Below the pieces are notes generated by a model. That model searched no databases. It was given only the letters and a program-made list of their open reading frames with translations, and was not told the DNA's origin. Of a DNA stretch of 57,204 bases, positions 43,224-52,744 are shown in pieces. The position numbers and the translations under genes are program-made. Position 1 is the stretch's first letter. The number at the start of each line of letters is the position of its first letter. This DNA is from an uncultured Lachnospiraceae bacterium. Its GTDB lineage: Bacteria; Bacillota; Clostridia; Lachnospirales; Lachnospiraceae. Location: assembly GCA_910588215.1 (NCBI GenBank), contig CAJUQJ010000024.1, positions 1-57,204 of the forward strand. The letters are read 5' to 3'.

Positions 43224-44410
43224 AATTTCTGTATGTAGCCCCACGGTATCATACCAACCAGATGGATATCATGAAAGGGCTGGTAGAACGTGGACATGAG
43301 GTCTGTTTTATCAGCCACTATGCAGCCATCATAGAGGATTATTCCTATGTGACGCCGATCGTGCTGGGGTACTCGAAGCTGTATAAGGTACTGGATTATC
43401 TGTATGTAAAGGTGATCCGTCGGAAAGACCCTGAGGCGATCGTATTCAAGATACAGCATGGCTTTCCGCCGGTGCGCAGACTGAAGAAGATCATTGCCCG
43501 GTTTGACCCTGACGTGGTGATCCTGCGGGAGCGGTCCGTCTATTCCATGGCGGCCTTTCTGCTCTGCAAAAGGAGAGGGTATCCGTGCATCCTCTATAAT
43601 CAGAATCCACTGTGGTCGGAACCGGAGAAGAGAGATCTTGCGCATCGCGTTGTGCGCAGGCTGTCCCCGGCATTTAGGATGACACCTGTTATGGGCGTGA
43701 AAAGGGAGGGGGCTTCCATTAAGGACAATGACTGTTTCGTTCCTTTTGTGGTGGATCCGCAGCGGGCGCCCGGAGAGAGATCTTACTTTGCGGGGGACAG
43801 GATACATATTCTCTGCATCGGCAAATACGAGATCAGAAAGCATCATCTTATGCTGCTGCAGGCGGTGGAGAAACTGCTTAGGTCCGGGGGTCTGTCCGCA
43901 GACGAAAGGATTCATGTAACCCTGATCGGGGAAGCGACGAACCATTTTCAGAAGGAATACTTAAGGCAGGTCCGGCAGTATGTGATGGAGCATCAGATGG
44001 AAGAGATGGTGACGGTGAAGACCAATCTGCCTCGCAGAGCGATGGAAGCAGAGTATCTGGAGGCGGATATCTATGTGCTCCCCAGTACAAGGGAGATGGC
44101 GTCGGTATCTCAGCTGGAGGCCATGAGCTATTCACTGCCGGTGATCTGCAGCGACAAAAACGGAACGGCCTGCTATGTGGAAGACGGGGTGACGGGATAC
44201 CTGTTTAAGGACTGCAGTCAGGAAGATCTGCAGGACAAATTGGGCAGCCTGCTTGCAGACCGTGAAAAGATCAGGGAGATGGGAGCGGCAGGGTATCAGT
44301 CGCTTGTGGAAAAGTACAATTTTGATCATTACTATAATGCAGTCATGCTGATGCGGGATAAGATACTGCAAGCACATGGCATGAAGACAGGCACTGCCTG
44401 GAAAGGTTGA
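43220..44410 (+). CDS. Glycosyltransferase family 4
   Basis: The 396-residue GT-B enzyme opens with MKFLYVAPRYHTNQMDIMKG. The donor domain has ILCIGKYEIRKHHLMLLQAV (about 197-216) and an EX7E-like block in PSTREMASVSQLEAMSYS (about 290-307). Its start codon overlaps the radical SAM stop codon (ATGA), so the two are probably translated together and act on the same intermediate. The N-terminal domain lacks the usual GGxE loop, which suggests a distinct acceptor type. Donor unknown. Confidence 0.87.
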   Translation: MKFLYVAPRYHTNQMDIMKGLVERGHEVCFISHYAAIIEDYSYVTPIVLGYSKLYKVLDYLYVKVIRRKDPEAIVFKIQHGFPPVRRLKKIIARFDPDVVILRERSVYSMAAFLLCKRRGYPCILYNQNPLWSEPEKRDLAHRVVRRLSPAFRMTPVMGVKREGASIKDNDCFVPFVVDPQRAPGERSYFAGDRIHILCIGKYEIRKHHLMLLQAVEKLLRSGGLSADERIHVTLIGEATNHFQKEYLRQVRQYVMEHQMEEMVTVKTNLPRRAMEAEYLEADIYVLPSTREMASVSQLEAMSYSLPVICSDKNGTACYVEDGVTGYLFKDCSQEDLQDKLGSLLADREKIREMGAAGYQSLVEKYNFDHYYNAVMLMRDKILQAHGMKTGTAWKG

Positions 44411-44423
44411 CCGTGTACAGGAA

Positions 44424-45302
44424 ATGAAACGAAAGATCAAGGATATTCTGGCGGCGATAGTCTATTTTCTATATGAGAAGGACATCCTGCATAATAAAAT
44501 ACGGGTGCATACCATTGAGGAGACGATCGACGAGCTTTTGCACACCGAGAAGAGCATGGTCCGCTTCGGCGACGGAGAGATCGTGATGATCAAGGGGGTT
44601 GACCTGATGCTGCAGAAGGCTTCCCCGGAGATCGGAGAGGGGCTGGCTAAGATACTGGCATATCCGGACGACAATCTGCTGGTGACGATCCCGGGTATTT
44701 TTGATACGCTGTCCGACCACCATAAGGTGAGCAGACAGTTCTGGAAGGATCATCTTCTTTTTTGCCGCAGGACTTATGAACAATATTGTGACCCGAACCG
44801 GATCTACTATACGACTTTCGTTTCGCGCTGCTATTATTTTGCCGGCGACCGGACGAATTGCGGCAGATGGTTTGCAAAAATTAGGAAAATATGGGAAAAT
44901 AGAGACATTGTGATCGTGGAAGGGACAAAAACGCACAATGGCGTCGGAAATGACCTGTTTGACAGCGCCCGTTCCGTTGAGCGGATCATCTGTCCCCCCA
45001 GTGATGCCTACGGGGCGTTACATGAGATCACTGAGGCGTGTATGCAGTATGGAAAGGACAGGATGTTCCTCCTGTCTGTCGGCGTGGCTGCCAAGTTTCT
45101 GGCGGTGGAACTGTTCCGGAAGGGATACCGGGTACTGGATATCGGCAATATGGATCTGGAATATGAGTGGTATGTGCGCGGGGCAGCCGGTAAGATACCG
45201 CTTAATAAGCACGATATCGTCGGGGAGGAAGCGAACCGTAAAGCGGCAGTGCATAACAGAGAGTATGCGGAATATTTAGGGCAGGTGAAGCGCTGGCTAT
45301 AG
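44424..45302 (+). CDS. GT-D fold glycosyltransferase (DUF1792 family)
   Basis: The 292-residue protein matches the GT-D family first described for a streptococcal enzyme that adds glucose to serine-rich-repeat protein glycans. The metal/donor motif RFGDGEIVMI (47-56) contains the DGE signature. IVEGTKTHNGVGNDLF (about 173-188) and DIGNMDLEYEWY (about 240) are also typical. It works in the cytoplasm with a nucleotide sugar, probably on a lipid-linked glycan here. It follows a GT4 gene by 13 bases. Relatives also occur in capsule loci, so a protein acceptor is not implied. Confidence 0.88.
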   Translation: MKRKIKDILAAIVYFLYEKDILHNKIRVHTIEETIDELLHTEKSMVRFGDGEIVMIKGVDLMLQKASPEIGEGLAKILAYPDDNLLVTIPGIFDTLSDHHKVSRQFWKDHLLFCRRTYEQYCDPNRIYYTTFVSRCYYFAGDRTNCGRWFAKIRKIWENRDIVIVEGTKTHNGVGNDLFDSARSVERIICPPSDAYGALHEITEACMQYGKDRMFLLSVGVAAKFLAVELFRKGYRVLDIGNMDLEYEWYVRGAAGKIPLNKHDIVGEEANRKAAVHNREYAEYLGQVKRWL

Positions 45303-45374
45303 CAACATGAAGAGCGGTTCTGGATTTGCATAGCGTAATCATTGGGTGTGTGATCAACAAACGTAGAGGTAATT

Positions 45375-45950
45375 ATGATAGACAGTAAGGAATCTTTGCG
45401 CCGGTATCTTGAACAGGATCGTCTGGCGCTTAACAGGCAGCAGGATAAGGGGCCGAGACTGTTTCACGACGAGATCTGGAGATTTGAGATCCTGCTGCGC
45501 AAGGTGGAGTATGACATTAACTGCAGAAGCGGTATGTTGGGAAATGTGATCAGAAAGTACCATAAGTTCCGTTTCCATCGATTGAGTGTGCGACTTGGAT
45601 TTACGATTCCGCCCAATGTGTTTGCGGAGGGACTTTCGATTCCACATTATGGCACGATCGTCGTACATGGAGGGGCCAGAGTCGGCAGAAACTGCAGACT
45701 GCAGGAAGGCGTTACCATCGGTGCTACGGACGGAAGCCATAAGGCGGCGGTCATCGGTGACAACTGTTATTTTGGCAGCGGAGCTAAAGTGATCGGAGAA
45801 GTGACGATAGCCGATGATGTGGCTGTGGGAGCCGGAGCAGTGGTGACGAAAGATATCACGGAGGCCGGGACTACCTGGGGTGGAGTACCTGCCAGGAAGA
45901 TAAGCCAGAAGGACTCGCATTGTAATCTGTGCGGAGCGCTTTTTCAATAG
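45375..45950 (+). CDS. Hexapeptide-repeat acetyltransferase, serine O-acetyltransferase-like
   Basis: The 191-residue protein has a CysE-like layout: a helical N-terminal part (about 1-65) and a left-handed beta-helix (about 75-175) with GLSIPHYGTIVVHGGARVG (86-104), NCRLQEGVTIG and AVGAGAVVTKDI. H91 and H98 are candidate catalytic residues. It would use acetyl-CoA. In glycan loci such proteins usually acetylate sugars rather than serine. The C-terminus ends in a short CNLCGALF tail with two cysteines. It precedes the second ABC flippase, so O-acetylation of a lipid-linked repeat unit in the cytoplasm is the best guess. Confidence 0.82.
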   Translation: MIDSKESLRRYLEQDRLALNRQQDKGPRLFHDEIWRFEILLRKVEYDINCRSGMLGNVIRKYHKFRFHRLSVRLGFTIPPNVFAEGLSIPHYGTIVVHGGARVGRNCRLQEGVTIGATDGSHKAAVIGDNCYFGSGAKVIGEVTIADDVAVGAGAVVTKDITEAGTTWGGVPARKISQKDSHCNLCGALFQ

Positions 45951-46040
45951 GCTGCGATGGCAGGTGTGAAACGAAAGGTTGCGGTAACGAGTGTATGCAA
46001 TCGGTAAATGATACACGAGGGGCTTGATGAAGGAGAATCT

Positions 46041-47828
46041 GTGCGGATGAGCGGATCGAATGAGAAGACGAGGGCAGGCGTGCTCACGAAATTGGGTTAT
46101 ATTTTTGACAGGAGGGATAAGTGGAAGATCGCGGCGCTGCTCGCTGCAGTGGTGATCGGGAGTTTTCTGGAACTTTTGGGTGTGACGGTCTTCATGCCGT
46201 TTATCAGTATCATCACAGATCCGCGAGAGGTGCAGAGGAATTGGTATTTAAAGCTGTTTTATGACTTATTTCATTTTCAGTCTGCTAAAAGTTTCCTTGC
46301 GGCAGTTTCGGCAGCGATCATCGTGCTCTATATCGTCAAGAATGTATATCTGATCATTGAGAAAAGTTATATTTACCGTTTCTCTTACAATACACAGATG
46401 AAATTATCCACGCGGCTGTTGAACACCTACATGAAGGAACCTTATACATTCCATCTGAATAAGAATATTGCCACACTGCAGAGAAGTTTGCAGGAGGATA
46501 CTTCAAAATTTATGCAGGTAGTCCTGTATTCCATGGAGTTGGTGGCGGAGCTGGCAGTATGCTTTGTGCTTGGAGTCTATCTGCTGTTTGTGAGCAAATC
46601 CATTACCATTATCGTGCTGGGGCTGCTGGTGGGATGTGTGGGATCTTTTCTGGTTCTTACCAAAAGATACAGCCGGAAGCTGGGACAGGACAACCAGGGG
46701 TATCAGGGGAAGATCTATCAGTGGATGAACCAGGCCCTGGGCGGGATCAAGGAGATCAAGATACTGGAGAGAGAAGCATTCTTTACGGAGGAATATCGCA
46801 AATACTATGTGAAATTTGCCAGAGGGCTCCGCATAGCAAGAACGATATCTATTCTGCCAAAGTATGCTGTGGAGGCCGTGGCGATATCGGGACTTCTGGT
46901 GGGGATCATAGTCAAACTTCTGTTCGGGGAGGCGGACATGTTCTACTATATTCCACAGCTGACGGCATTCGCGGTGGCGGCATTCCGCCTGATGCCCAGT
47001 GTGGGACGGATCAACGAGCATGCCACAAATATGCTGTATGCGCTGCCTTCCGTTGATCTGGTCTATCATGACCTGGTAGAAATAGAAGAATATATCGAGA
47101 AACAGGACAGCGAGGTCAGGGAAGACTGGAACCTGAAGGACAGTATCGAAGTGGAACATGTGACTTATTGCTATCCCGACACGCAGGAACCGGTGATCGA
47201 GGATGCCAGCCTGTCTATACGTAAGGGCAGTACGGTGGCCTTTATCGGGGCTTCCGGTGCGGGCAAGACTACGATGGTAGACATCATATTAGGGCTGCTG
47301 ACGCCGCAGAAAGGCGTGGTGCGGGCAGACCGGATCAACGTACATGAGAAGCCGAAGACGTTTCATGCGCAGATCGGCTATATTCCGCAAGTCATCTATC
47401 TGTCGGACGATACGATCCGCAATAACATTGCGTTTGGTGTCGGCAAGTCAGAGATCGATGAACAGGCAGTGCTTCAGGCCATGGAGAAGGCACAGCTGAC
47501 AGAATTTGTAGAAAGCCTTCCGCATGGGCTGGATACGATCGTGGGAGACAGAGGCGTCAGATTGTCCGGCGGGCAGAGACAGAGGATCGGCATTGCCAGG
47601 GCGCTCTACCACGATCCGGAGATACTGGTACTGGACGAGGCGACTTCCGCGCTTGATAATGATACGGAAGCGGCGGTGATGGAGGCGGTCGAGAATCTGC
47701 AGGGTACGAAGACGATGATCATCATAGCCCACAGGCTGACGACTATACGCAATGTGGATAAGATCTATGAGGTGGAAGGCGGCAAGGTGCTTCCGCGACG
47801 TAGGGAAGAGGTATTTGCGCAGACGTGA
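46041..47828 (+). CDS. PglK-like ABC flippase, second copy
   Basis: This half-transporter has about 595 residues. Six membrane helices (the first with FLELLGVTVFMPFISIITD) are followed by an ATPase domain with GASGAGKTT, LSGGQRQRIGIARAL and EILVLDEATSALD. It resembles the copies at 13187 and 53903 throughout and belongs to the lipid-linked oligosaccharide flippase group. The start is uncertain: AGGAG (46031-46035) lies five bases before a GTG at 46041, which was chosen. An in-frame ATG at 46008 and another at 46047 are alternatives. It follows the acetyltransferase gene. Confidence 0.88.
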   Translation: MRMSGSNEKTRAGVLTKLGYIFDRRDKWKIAALLAAVVIGSFLELLGVTVFMPFISIITDPREVQRNWYLKLFYDLFHFQSAKSFLAAVSAAIIVLYIVKNVYLIIEKSYIYRFSYNTQMKLSTRLLNTYMKEPYTFHLNKNIATLQRSLQEDTSKFMQVVLYSMELVAELAVCFVLGVYLLFVSKSITIIVLGLLVGCVGSFLVLTKRYSRKLGQDNQGYQGKIYQWMNQALGGIKEIKILEREAFFTEEYRKYYVKFARGLRIARTISILPKYAVEAVAISGLLVGIIVKLLFGEADMFYYIPQLTAFAVAAFRLMPSVGRINEHATNMLYALPSVDLVYHDLVEIEEYIEKQDSEVREDWNLKDSIEVEHVTYCYPDTQEPVIEDASLSIRKGSTVAFIGASGAGKTTMVDIILGLLTPQKGVVRADRINVHEKPKTFHAQIGYIPQVIYLSDDTIRNNIAFGVGKSEIDEQAVLQAMEKAQLTEFVESLPHGLDTIVGDRGVRLSGGQRQRIGIARALYHDPEILVLDEATSALDNDTEAAVMEAVENLQGTKTMIIIAHRLTTIRNVDKIYEVEGGKVLPRRREEVFAQT

Positions 47829-47901
47829 TACGGTCCTGCATGGAAGGATACTTGTAACAGCGTGCCGTGTTATGGATATTTCGGAAGAACGGGAGGCGAT
47901 C

Positions 47902-49389
47902 ATGCTGAAAAGAAAGAGATGGGCGGTGCCGGAAAGCAGACGGGCTGAGTGGTGTTTCTATCTGTCACTGGCAATGCTCTCCCTGTTTGTTTTTTTGCTC
48001 ATGGGAAAGCCGGGATACGTACTTTTTGATGACAGTGGTTCTTATATGGATCTTTATCTGAATATGGAGGGGGTAATGCCGGTCTATCCACTCTTTCTGC
48101 ATGTAAATAAGTTACTGTTCGGAGAGAGCCGGTATTTATATGTGGTGGTGGTTGAACAGGCGGCACTTGCGTCGGTGTGTGTGATCATTCTGGTCGGTGT
48201 GCTCAAAAGGCAGTTTCAGTTAAAGTATTGGGAAGCCTATGTGTGTTATATATTGACATTGCTGCCTTTTACGACAGATTTGCCGCAGGCGATGACGACT
48301 CATGTGATCTTAACGGAGGGAATTGCCTATGCCCTGTTCTATCTCTTCTCGGCGGCTCTTATGTGTTCTATCTGGAATAAAAGTCTGATGTGGCTGAGTA
48401 TGCTATATGTTATAACGCTCCTTTTGTCGTCTACCCGTTCGCAGCTCCAGATCTTATTCGGTGTATGTGGCGTAGCCTTTATCTATATTGTCTTGTTAAG
48501 GAAGTCTGACAGTGGAAATAAAAGAATGCTGCTCCGGCTGCTGTGTGCTTTGGCGGGATGTATGATCATCGGACTGACCGGGATCTGGATCACTGGGAGG
48601 GTCAGTAGCACTTATCAGCAGATCAGGGTGGAAGCGCGAAAGGAGCAGCAGGCGGCGGAAGGGAAAAGACCGGCGTTGAAGACCAGCCAATATGTCACCC
48701 TGATATTTTCCAGAGGAATGTATGAAGCAGATCAGGAGGATTATCTGCTTTTTGAGGATGAGAAGTTAAGAGAACTGTTTCTTGAGATGTATCCTGCCGT
48801 TGACGATTCTGGATACAGATATGCGTATGCATCTCCCGGGCTATGGATGTGGCAGGACATTGCAGGCGGGATCGGTGCTGTCGGCGGGGTATGCTTTCGT
48901 GTACAGAGCGATTATTATCAAGAGAACTATCCGGAATTGGTCTATGACGACAGCTATTCTGCGGTCAGAAGCAAGGATCAACTGCAGATCGGACTCACGC
49001 TGCTTGGCGCTCATTTCGGGAGATTTCTCTATCACACGCTTATAATGCTCCCGCAGGCTTTTATCTGTACGGTATTCTTTCAGATTGAGCGGATCTATCT
49101 GTTTTGTCATTTGGTGACATTATTCTTATATGTTTCTGCGGCTGCGATGATGATATGGGCATATAAGAGCAGGGAAGTGAGAAATGCATACGGAGAGTTC
49201 ATGTGTGCGGTACTTGGCACGAATCTTGTGATGATCGTGGTGATATCGATGGTGTTCTTCGGACAACAGCGGTATCTGGTATACAATTTCGGGTTATTCT
49301 ATATATCTTATTTTCTGCTGTTGATGCAGGTATGGAAGCTGTATGGACGCGGATTGGTGGTGAAGCTTTGGAAAAGACGGGGAAAGTAA
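47902..49389 (+). CDS. Polytopic membrane protein, GT-C-like
   Basis: The 495-residue integral membrane protein is not matched to a named family with certainty. After the first helix it has LFDDSGSYMDLYLNMEG, whose acidic residues fit the first-loop catalytic site of GT-C enzymes. About ten more helices and one long outside loop (about 225-335) follow. It could transfer a sugar from polyprenyl phosphate to the exported glycan. GGGAGG (47891-47896) gives the start at 47902; the longer frame from 47752 overlaps the ABC gene and was rejected. It overlaps the next GT2 gene, which may make its polyprenyl-phosphate sugar donor. Confidence 0.65.
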   Translation: MLKRKRWAVPESRRAEWCFYLSLAMLSLFVFLLMGKPGYVLFDDSGSYMDLYLNMEGVMPVYPLFLHVNKLLFGESRYLYVVVVEQAALASVCVIILVGVLKRQFQLKYWEAYVCYILTLLPFTTDLPQAMTTHVILTEGIAYALFYLFSAALMCSIWNKSLMWLSMLYVITLLLSSTRSQLQILFGVCGVAFIYIVLLRKSDSGNKRMLLRLLCALAGCMIIGLTGIWITGRVSSTYQQIRVEARKEQQAAEGKRPALKTSQYVTLIFSRGMYEADQEDYLLFEDEKLRELFLEMYPAVDDSGYRYAYASPGLWMWQDIAGGIGAVGGVCFRVQSDYYQENYPELVYDDSYSAVRSKDQLQIGLTLLGAHFGRFLYHTLIMLPQAFICTVFFQIERIYLFCHLVTLFLYVSAAAMMIWAYKSREVRNAYGEFMCAVLGTNLVMIVVISMVFFGQQRYLVYNFGLFYISYFLLLMQVWKLYGRGLVVKLWKRRGK

Positions 49390-50096
49390 AAGTTCTGATC
49401 ATTATTCCGGCGTATAATGAATCGGAGAGTATTGAAGGCGTTGTTGGGAGTCTGATGAGCCAGGCGCCGCAGTATGATTATCTGATCGTCAATGACGGTT
49501 CGACAGACAATACACTGCATATCTGCAGGAAGGCAGACTTCAGCTATCTCGATCTGCCGATCAATCTTGGTATCGGCGGTGCGGTGCAGGCAGGGTATGT
49601 CTACGCATATAAGAACGGGTATGATATTGCAGTGCAGATGGATGGAGACGGACAGCATGATATTGCCTATCTGGAAAATATGCTGCGGCCGATCCTGTCA
49701 GATGAGGCAGATGTGGTTATAGGATCGAGGTTTCTCAAGAAGGAAGGGTTCCAGTCTTCTCATACAAGGCGGATCGGAATCGGATTATTGAGCATGCTGA
49801 TCAAGCTTACTACCGGGAAGCGGATCATGGATGTAACCAGTGGTTTCCGCGCGGTAAACAGGAGATTTATTGAGATTTATGCCAGGGATTATCCGACAGA
49901 CTATCCGGAGCCGGAAGCGATCGTGACGGCGATCATGCACCGGGGAAGAGTATTGGAGGTTCCGGTCAGAATGAAGGCAAGAGAGAGCGGGACAAGCTCT
50001 ATTACGCTGCGTAAATCTGTTTATTATATGATCAAAGTGACGCTGGCGATCCTGATCTGCCGGCTGAGCTATGGTTTCAGGAGGGCCGGGAGATGA
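49368..50096 (+). CDS. GT2 family, polyprenyl-phosphate sugar synthase-like
   Basis: The roughly 242-residue protein is like dolichol-phosphate-mannose synthase and GtrB. It has VLIIIPAYNESESIEGVV at the start, IVNDGSTDNT, INLGIGGAVQAGYVYA, and the metal motif QMDGDGQHD, then DVTSGFRAVNRR. One hydrophobic stretch near the C-terminus (VYYMIKVTLAILICRL) may bind the membrane. It would charge polyprenyl phosphate with a sugar for a GT-C enzyme. The start is uncertain: TTG at 49368 gives the family-typical N-terminus and has GGTGG upstream, and ATG at 49332 is an alternative. It overlaps both neighbours. Confidence 0.85.
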   Translation: MEKTGKVKVLIIIPAYNESESIEGVVGSLMSQAPQYDYLIVNDGSTDNTLHICRKADFSYLDLPINLGIGGAVQAGYVYAYKNGYDIAVQMDGDGQHDIAYLENMLRPILSDEADVVIGSRFLKKEGFQSSHTRRIGIGLLSMLIKLTTGKRIMDVTSGFRAVNRRFIEIYARDYPTDYPEPEAIVTAIMHRGRVLEVPVRMKARESGTSSITLRKSVYYMIKVTLAILICRLSYGFRRAGR

Positions 50097-50452
50097 TACC
50101 GTCTACATTACGAATTACGCTGATCTTTGCAGTCATTTGCTATTTTATAATCATTCTGTATTTTTTAAAAAACAGGGCGTTGAATCTAAAATATACGCTT
50201 CTGTGGCTTTTGGCTGGCGGTGTGATGGGCCTTCTTGTTATTTTTCCTGATTTGTTGGTGTATATAATCCGTATACTGGGGATCAGTGATAATATGAATG
50301 GCCTGTTTATCATTTGCATTGGGTTTATGCTGATGATCTTAATGGCGCTTACATCGATCGTATCCAGGCAGAACGGGAAGATCAGGTCATTGATCCAGGA
50401 GATAGGCATCCTGGAGAAACGGATCCGGGAATTGGAAGAGAAGAAGGATTGA
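50093..50452 (+). CDS. DUF2304 small membrane protein
   Basis: The 119-residue product has three membrane segments (about 8-26, 33-54, 69-90) and a charged C-terminal coiled region (about 92-119, IRELEEKKD at the end). It matches the DUF2304 family, which is regularly found next to GT2 polyprenyl-phosphate sugar synthases in wall-polysaccharide loci. It overlaps the GT2 gene by four bases (ATGA), so the two are coupled. A role as membrane partner or activator of the GT2 enzyme is likely but unproven. Confidence 0.85.
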   Translation: MIPSTLRITLIFAVICYFIIILYFLKNRALNLKYTLLWLLAGGVMGLLVIFPDLLVYIIRILGISDNMNGLFIICIGFMLMILMALTSIVSRQNGKIRSLIQEIGILEKRIRELEEKKD

Positions 50453-51529
50453 ATGCGGATGAAGAAGGTCTTGCTGATAGATTATTACGGAATATGCGAC
50501 AAGGATGGACGGGCAGTCGGACATTCTCCTAAAGTGCTGGAAGAGTACAGCACACTGTTGGGAGACTGTTATACTGTCAGTGTTGCCGCCTCGCCATGTC
50601 TGATCAAGGAAGCCGGAGAACAATTTCATGATAAATACACGTTGAGATATGATATTTATTCGGATAGGGAAATGTCCGTGAGAAAGAGGATTCAGGACAA
50701 AGTACGTCTCTTTTTTAATATAAATGAAGCGCTTAAGCTCGATGGTTATGATATCTATTGGTTTTATAAGACCGACTTTTTTCTCTTTTTCTTCTTGTGT
50801 TTCAGAGGGATTCGCCAAGACAGGAAATCTGCAAAGTATATGGCGCAGATTTATCAGGCTGGGTTTGGACAAAGCAGACTGGCGCCTGTCCTGAACTGGT
50901 TTTACCGCAGAGGAATGCGGAAGTTTGATGGGATTACGTACGCCCAGAAGGATATGGCCGGTCTGCATCCCAACATGATGTATTTCCCGGATTACTATTA
51001 TGATCCGGGTAAGTATCAGAAATACAGGAAGGCGGAAAAGCAGGAAAAAGCAGTGTGCCTTGGAACGATGAATACCTATAAAAGACTGCAGGAATTGATA
51101 GAGGCTTTTGGAAGCAACGGGTATCCACTGGAGATAAAGGGATATTTCTATGACAAAAATTATTACAGGAATCTTCGGGAAGGATTGGCTCAAAATATTG
51201 TATTGGAAGATAGGATATTATCGGAAGAAGAGTATTACCGGACACTGGCCGGAGCGAAGTATATCGTTCTCCCTTATGATATGGGGCAGTATCAGAGTAG
51301 GACTTCCGGGGTATTGATAGAAAGTCTGTTTTTGGACACGGTAGCGATCGCACCAAAGCAGTTACTTGCGGAAAATCAGATTGGCGGGATAGGATATGAC
51401 AGGATAGAAGAACTTAAGGATATCACTTTTCTCACAAGAATTCCGGTATCCAATGATCATGACAGGATAAAGGAATTTGATAAGAATGAGATTGCGGGAA
51501 GGCTGACAGGCTTTATGAACAGTTTGTAG
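50453..51529 (+). CDS. GT-B-like glycosyltransferase
   Basis: The 358-residue protein has a glycosyltransferase-1-like C-terminal half: CLGTMNTYKRLQELIEAFG (about 200-218), AKYIVLPYDMGQYQSRTSGV (about 265-284) and LIESLFLDTVAIAP, which matches the donor-domain end of GT4-type enzymes. The usual strict EX7E block is not clear, so it is a distant member. The N-terminal half starts with KKVLLIDYYGICDKDGRAVG and has a hydrophobic patch FFLFFFLCF near 110. It starts one base after the DUF2304 stop codon. It probably acts in the cytoplasm on a lipid-linked glycan; the sugar is unknown. Confidence 0.7.
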   Translation: MRMKKVLLIDYYGICDKDGRAVGHSPKVLEEYSTLLGDCYTVSVAASPCLIKEAGEQFHDKYTLRYDIYSDREMSVRKRIQDKVRLFFNINEALKLDGYDIYWFYKTDFFLFFFLCFRGIRQDRKSAKYMAQIYQAGFGQSRLAPVLNWFYRRGMRKFDGITYAQKDMAGLHPNMMYFPDYYYDPGKYQKYRKAEKQEKAVCLGTMNTYKRLQELIEAFGSNGYPLEIKGYFYDKNYYRNLREGLAQNIVLEDRILSEEEYYRTLAGAKYIVLPYDMGQYQSRTSGVLIESLFLDTVAIAPKQLLAENQIGGIGYDRIEELKDITFLTRIPVSNDHDRIKEFDKNEIAGRLTGFMNSL

Positions 51530-51591
51530 GATAATTTAGAATTTTGCAGCGCATTACAAAGAACATCTAAGAAATTGAAAGAGGATCATGC

Positions 51592-52707
51592 ATGGAGATC
51601 GCGATTGACCTGCTGTGGCTCAGACCCAGGCAGGTGGGTGGAACAGAGTTTTATATCAGGAATTTGCTGGACGGCTTGCTGAAATTGGAAGAGGACTTCC
51701 ATTTTAATCTGCTTGTATCAAAAGATAATAGGGCTTCCCTTGCGTATTACGCTCGGGACAAGCGTATCACGCTTCTGGAAGCGAATATAGAATCGGCAAA
51801 CATTGCAAAGCGGATTCTCTGGCAGTTCTTCTGCCAGAACAGATTTCTGCGCAGGAAGCGGATCAGGCACTGCTTTGTGCCGGTATATTGCAGGCCTCTT
51901 TTTAATGGAGGTATCATGTATGTAAATACGATCCATGACCTGCAGGCGGCACACTATCCGGAGTATCACCCTTTCCATGAGATTGCCTATTCCAAATTGT
52001 GCTGGTGGCTGGATGTGCACAGATCGGCACATATTGTGGCCATATCTAACTGGGTGAGAGATGATATTATGCAAAGATATCACGTGAGACCGGAAAGAAT
52101 TACGACGATCTATGACCCGATCACAGTAGATGTGAATGAGATGGTCCCGCTGGCAAGACTGACGGAGAAATACGGTGTGACAGAGAAAGGATTTTACTAT
52201 ACGGTCGCGCAATTGATACCGCATAAGAACCTCGACACACTCATCGAAGTGATGTGCCAGATCAAGGAACAGGATATAAACCTGCCACACAGGCTTCTGA
52301 TTTCCGGTGTCAACGGTGAGAGCAGAGAGAAACTTGAGAGACAGATACGACAACGGGAACTGACACAGGAGATCACGTTGACGGGGTTTGTGGAAAATGC
52401 AGAGCGGAATGCACTCTATAAGTACAGTAGGGCATTTCTTTTTCCCAGTGTTTTTGAGGGATTCGGTATGCCGTCTATTGAGGCGATGCTTTTTGGGACG
52501 GTGGTGATCGCGGCGGACAGGACCTGCGTTCCCGAGGTGACGCAGGGAAAAGCCAACTATGTATCAGACCCTTACGATGTACAGGAATGGATTCAGGTTA
52601 TGCGAGAGCCTGAGGACAGGATCGCGGAGATGGACTTTACAGTGTACGATCAGATGCGGCTTACAAGACAATATTATCAATTGCTGTGTGAGCAGTTTCA
52701 GAACTGA
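51592..52707 (+). CDS. Glycosyltransferase family 4
   Basis: The 371-residue GT-B enzyme begins with IAIDLLWLRPRQVGGTEFYI and has NTIHDLQAAHYPEYHPFHE (about 108-126), a mark of the mannosyl/rhamnosyl-type GT4 subgroup. It also has YYTVAQLIPHKNLDTLIEV and the EX7E block in PSVFEGFGMPSIEAMLFG (about 285-302). It would use a nucleotide sugar, often GDP-mannose or dTDP-rhamnose in this subgroup, but that cannot be settled here. GAGG lies seven bases before the ATG. Confidence 0.92.
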   Translation: MEIAIDLLWLRPRQVGGTEFYIRNLLDGLLKLEEDFHFNLLVSKDNRASLAYYARDKRITLLEANIESANIAKRILWQFFCQNRFLRRKRIRHCFVPVYCRPLFNGGIMYVNTIHDLQAAHYPEYHPFHEIAYSKLCWWLDVHRSAHIVAISNWVRDDIMQRYHVRPERITTIYDPITVDVNEMVPLARLTEKYGVTEKGFYYTVAQLIPHKNLDTLIEVMCQIKEQDINLPHRLLISGVNGESREKLERQIRQRELTQEITLTGFVENAERNALYKYSRAFLFPSVFEGFGMPSIEAMLFGTVVIAADRTCVPEVTQGKANYVSDPYDVQEWIQVMREPEDRIAEMDFTVYDQMRLTRQYYQLLCEQFQN

Positions 52708-52744
52708 ATTGTAAGTGGGAGGTTTTCAGAGAAAGGATGTTGCA

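Noticed and set aside
42899..43945. 348-codon open frame on the minus strand
   Set aside because: It spans the ends of the radical SAM and GT4 genes in antisense, with no ribosome site or domain.
42225..44410. A RiPP (modified peptide) cluster around the radical SAM gene
   Set aside because: No small precursor frame, leader-binding protein, peptidase or dedicated peptide exporter was seen; the neighbours are glycan enzymes.
47752..47901. 50-codon N-terminal extension of the GT-C-like protein
   Set aside because: It overlaps the ABC flippase gene and is highly basic; GGGAGG at 47891-47896 marks the start at 47902.
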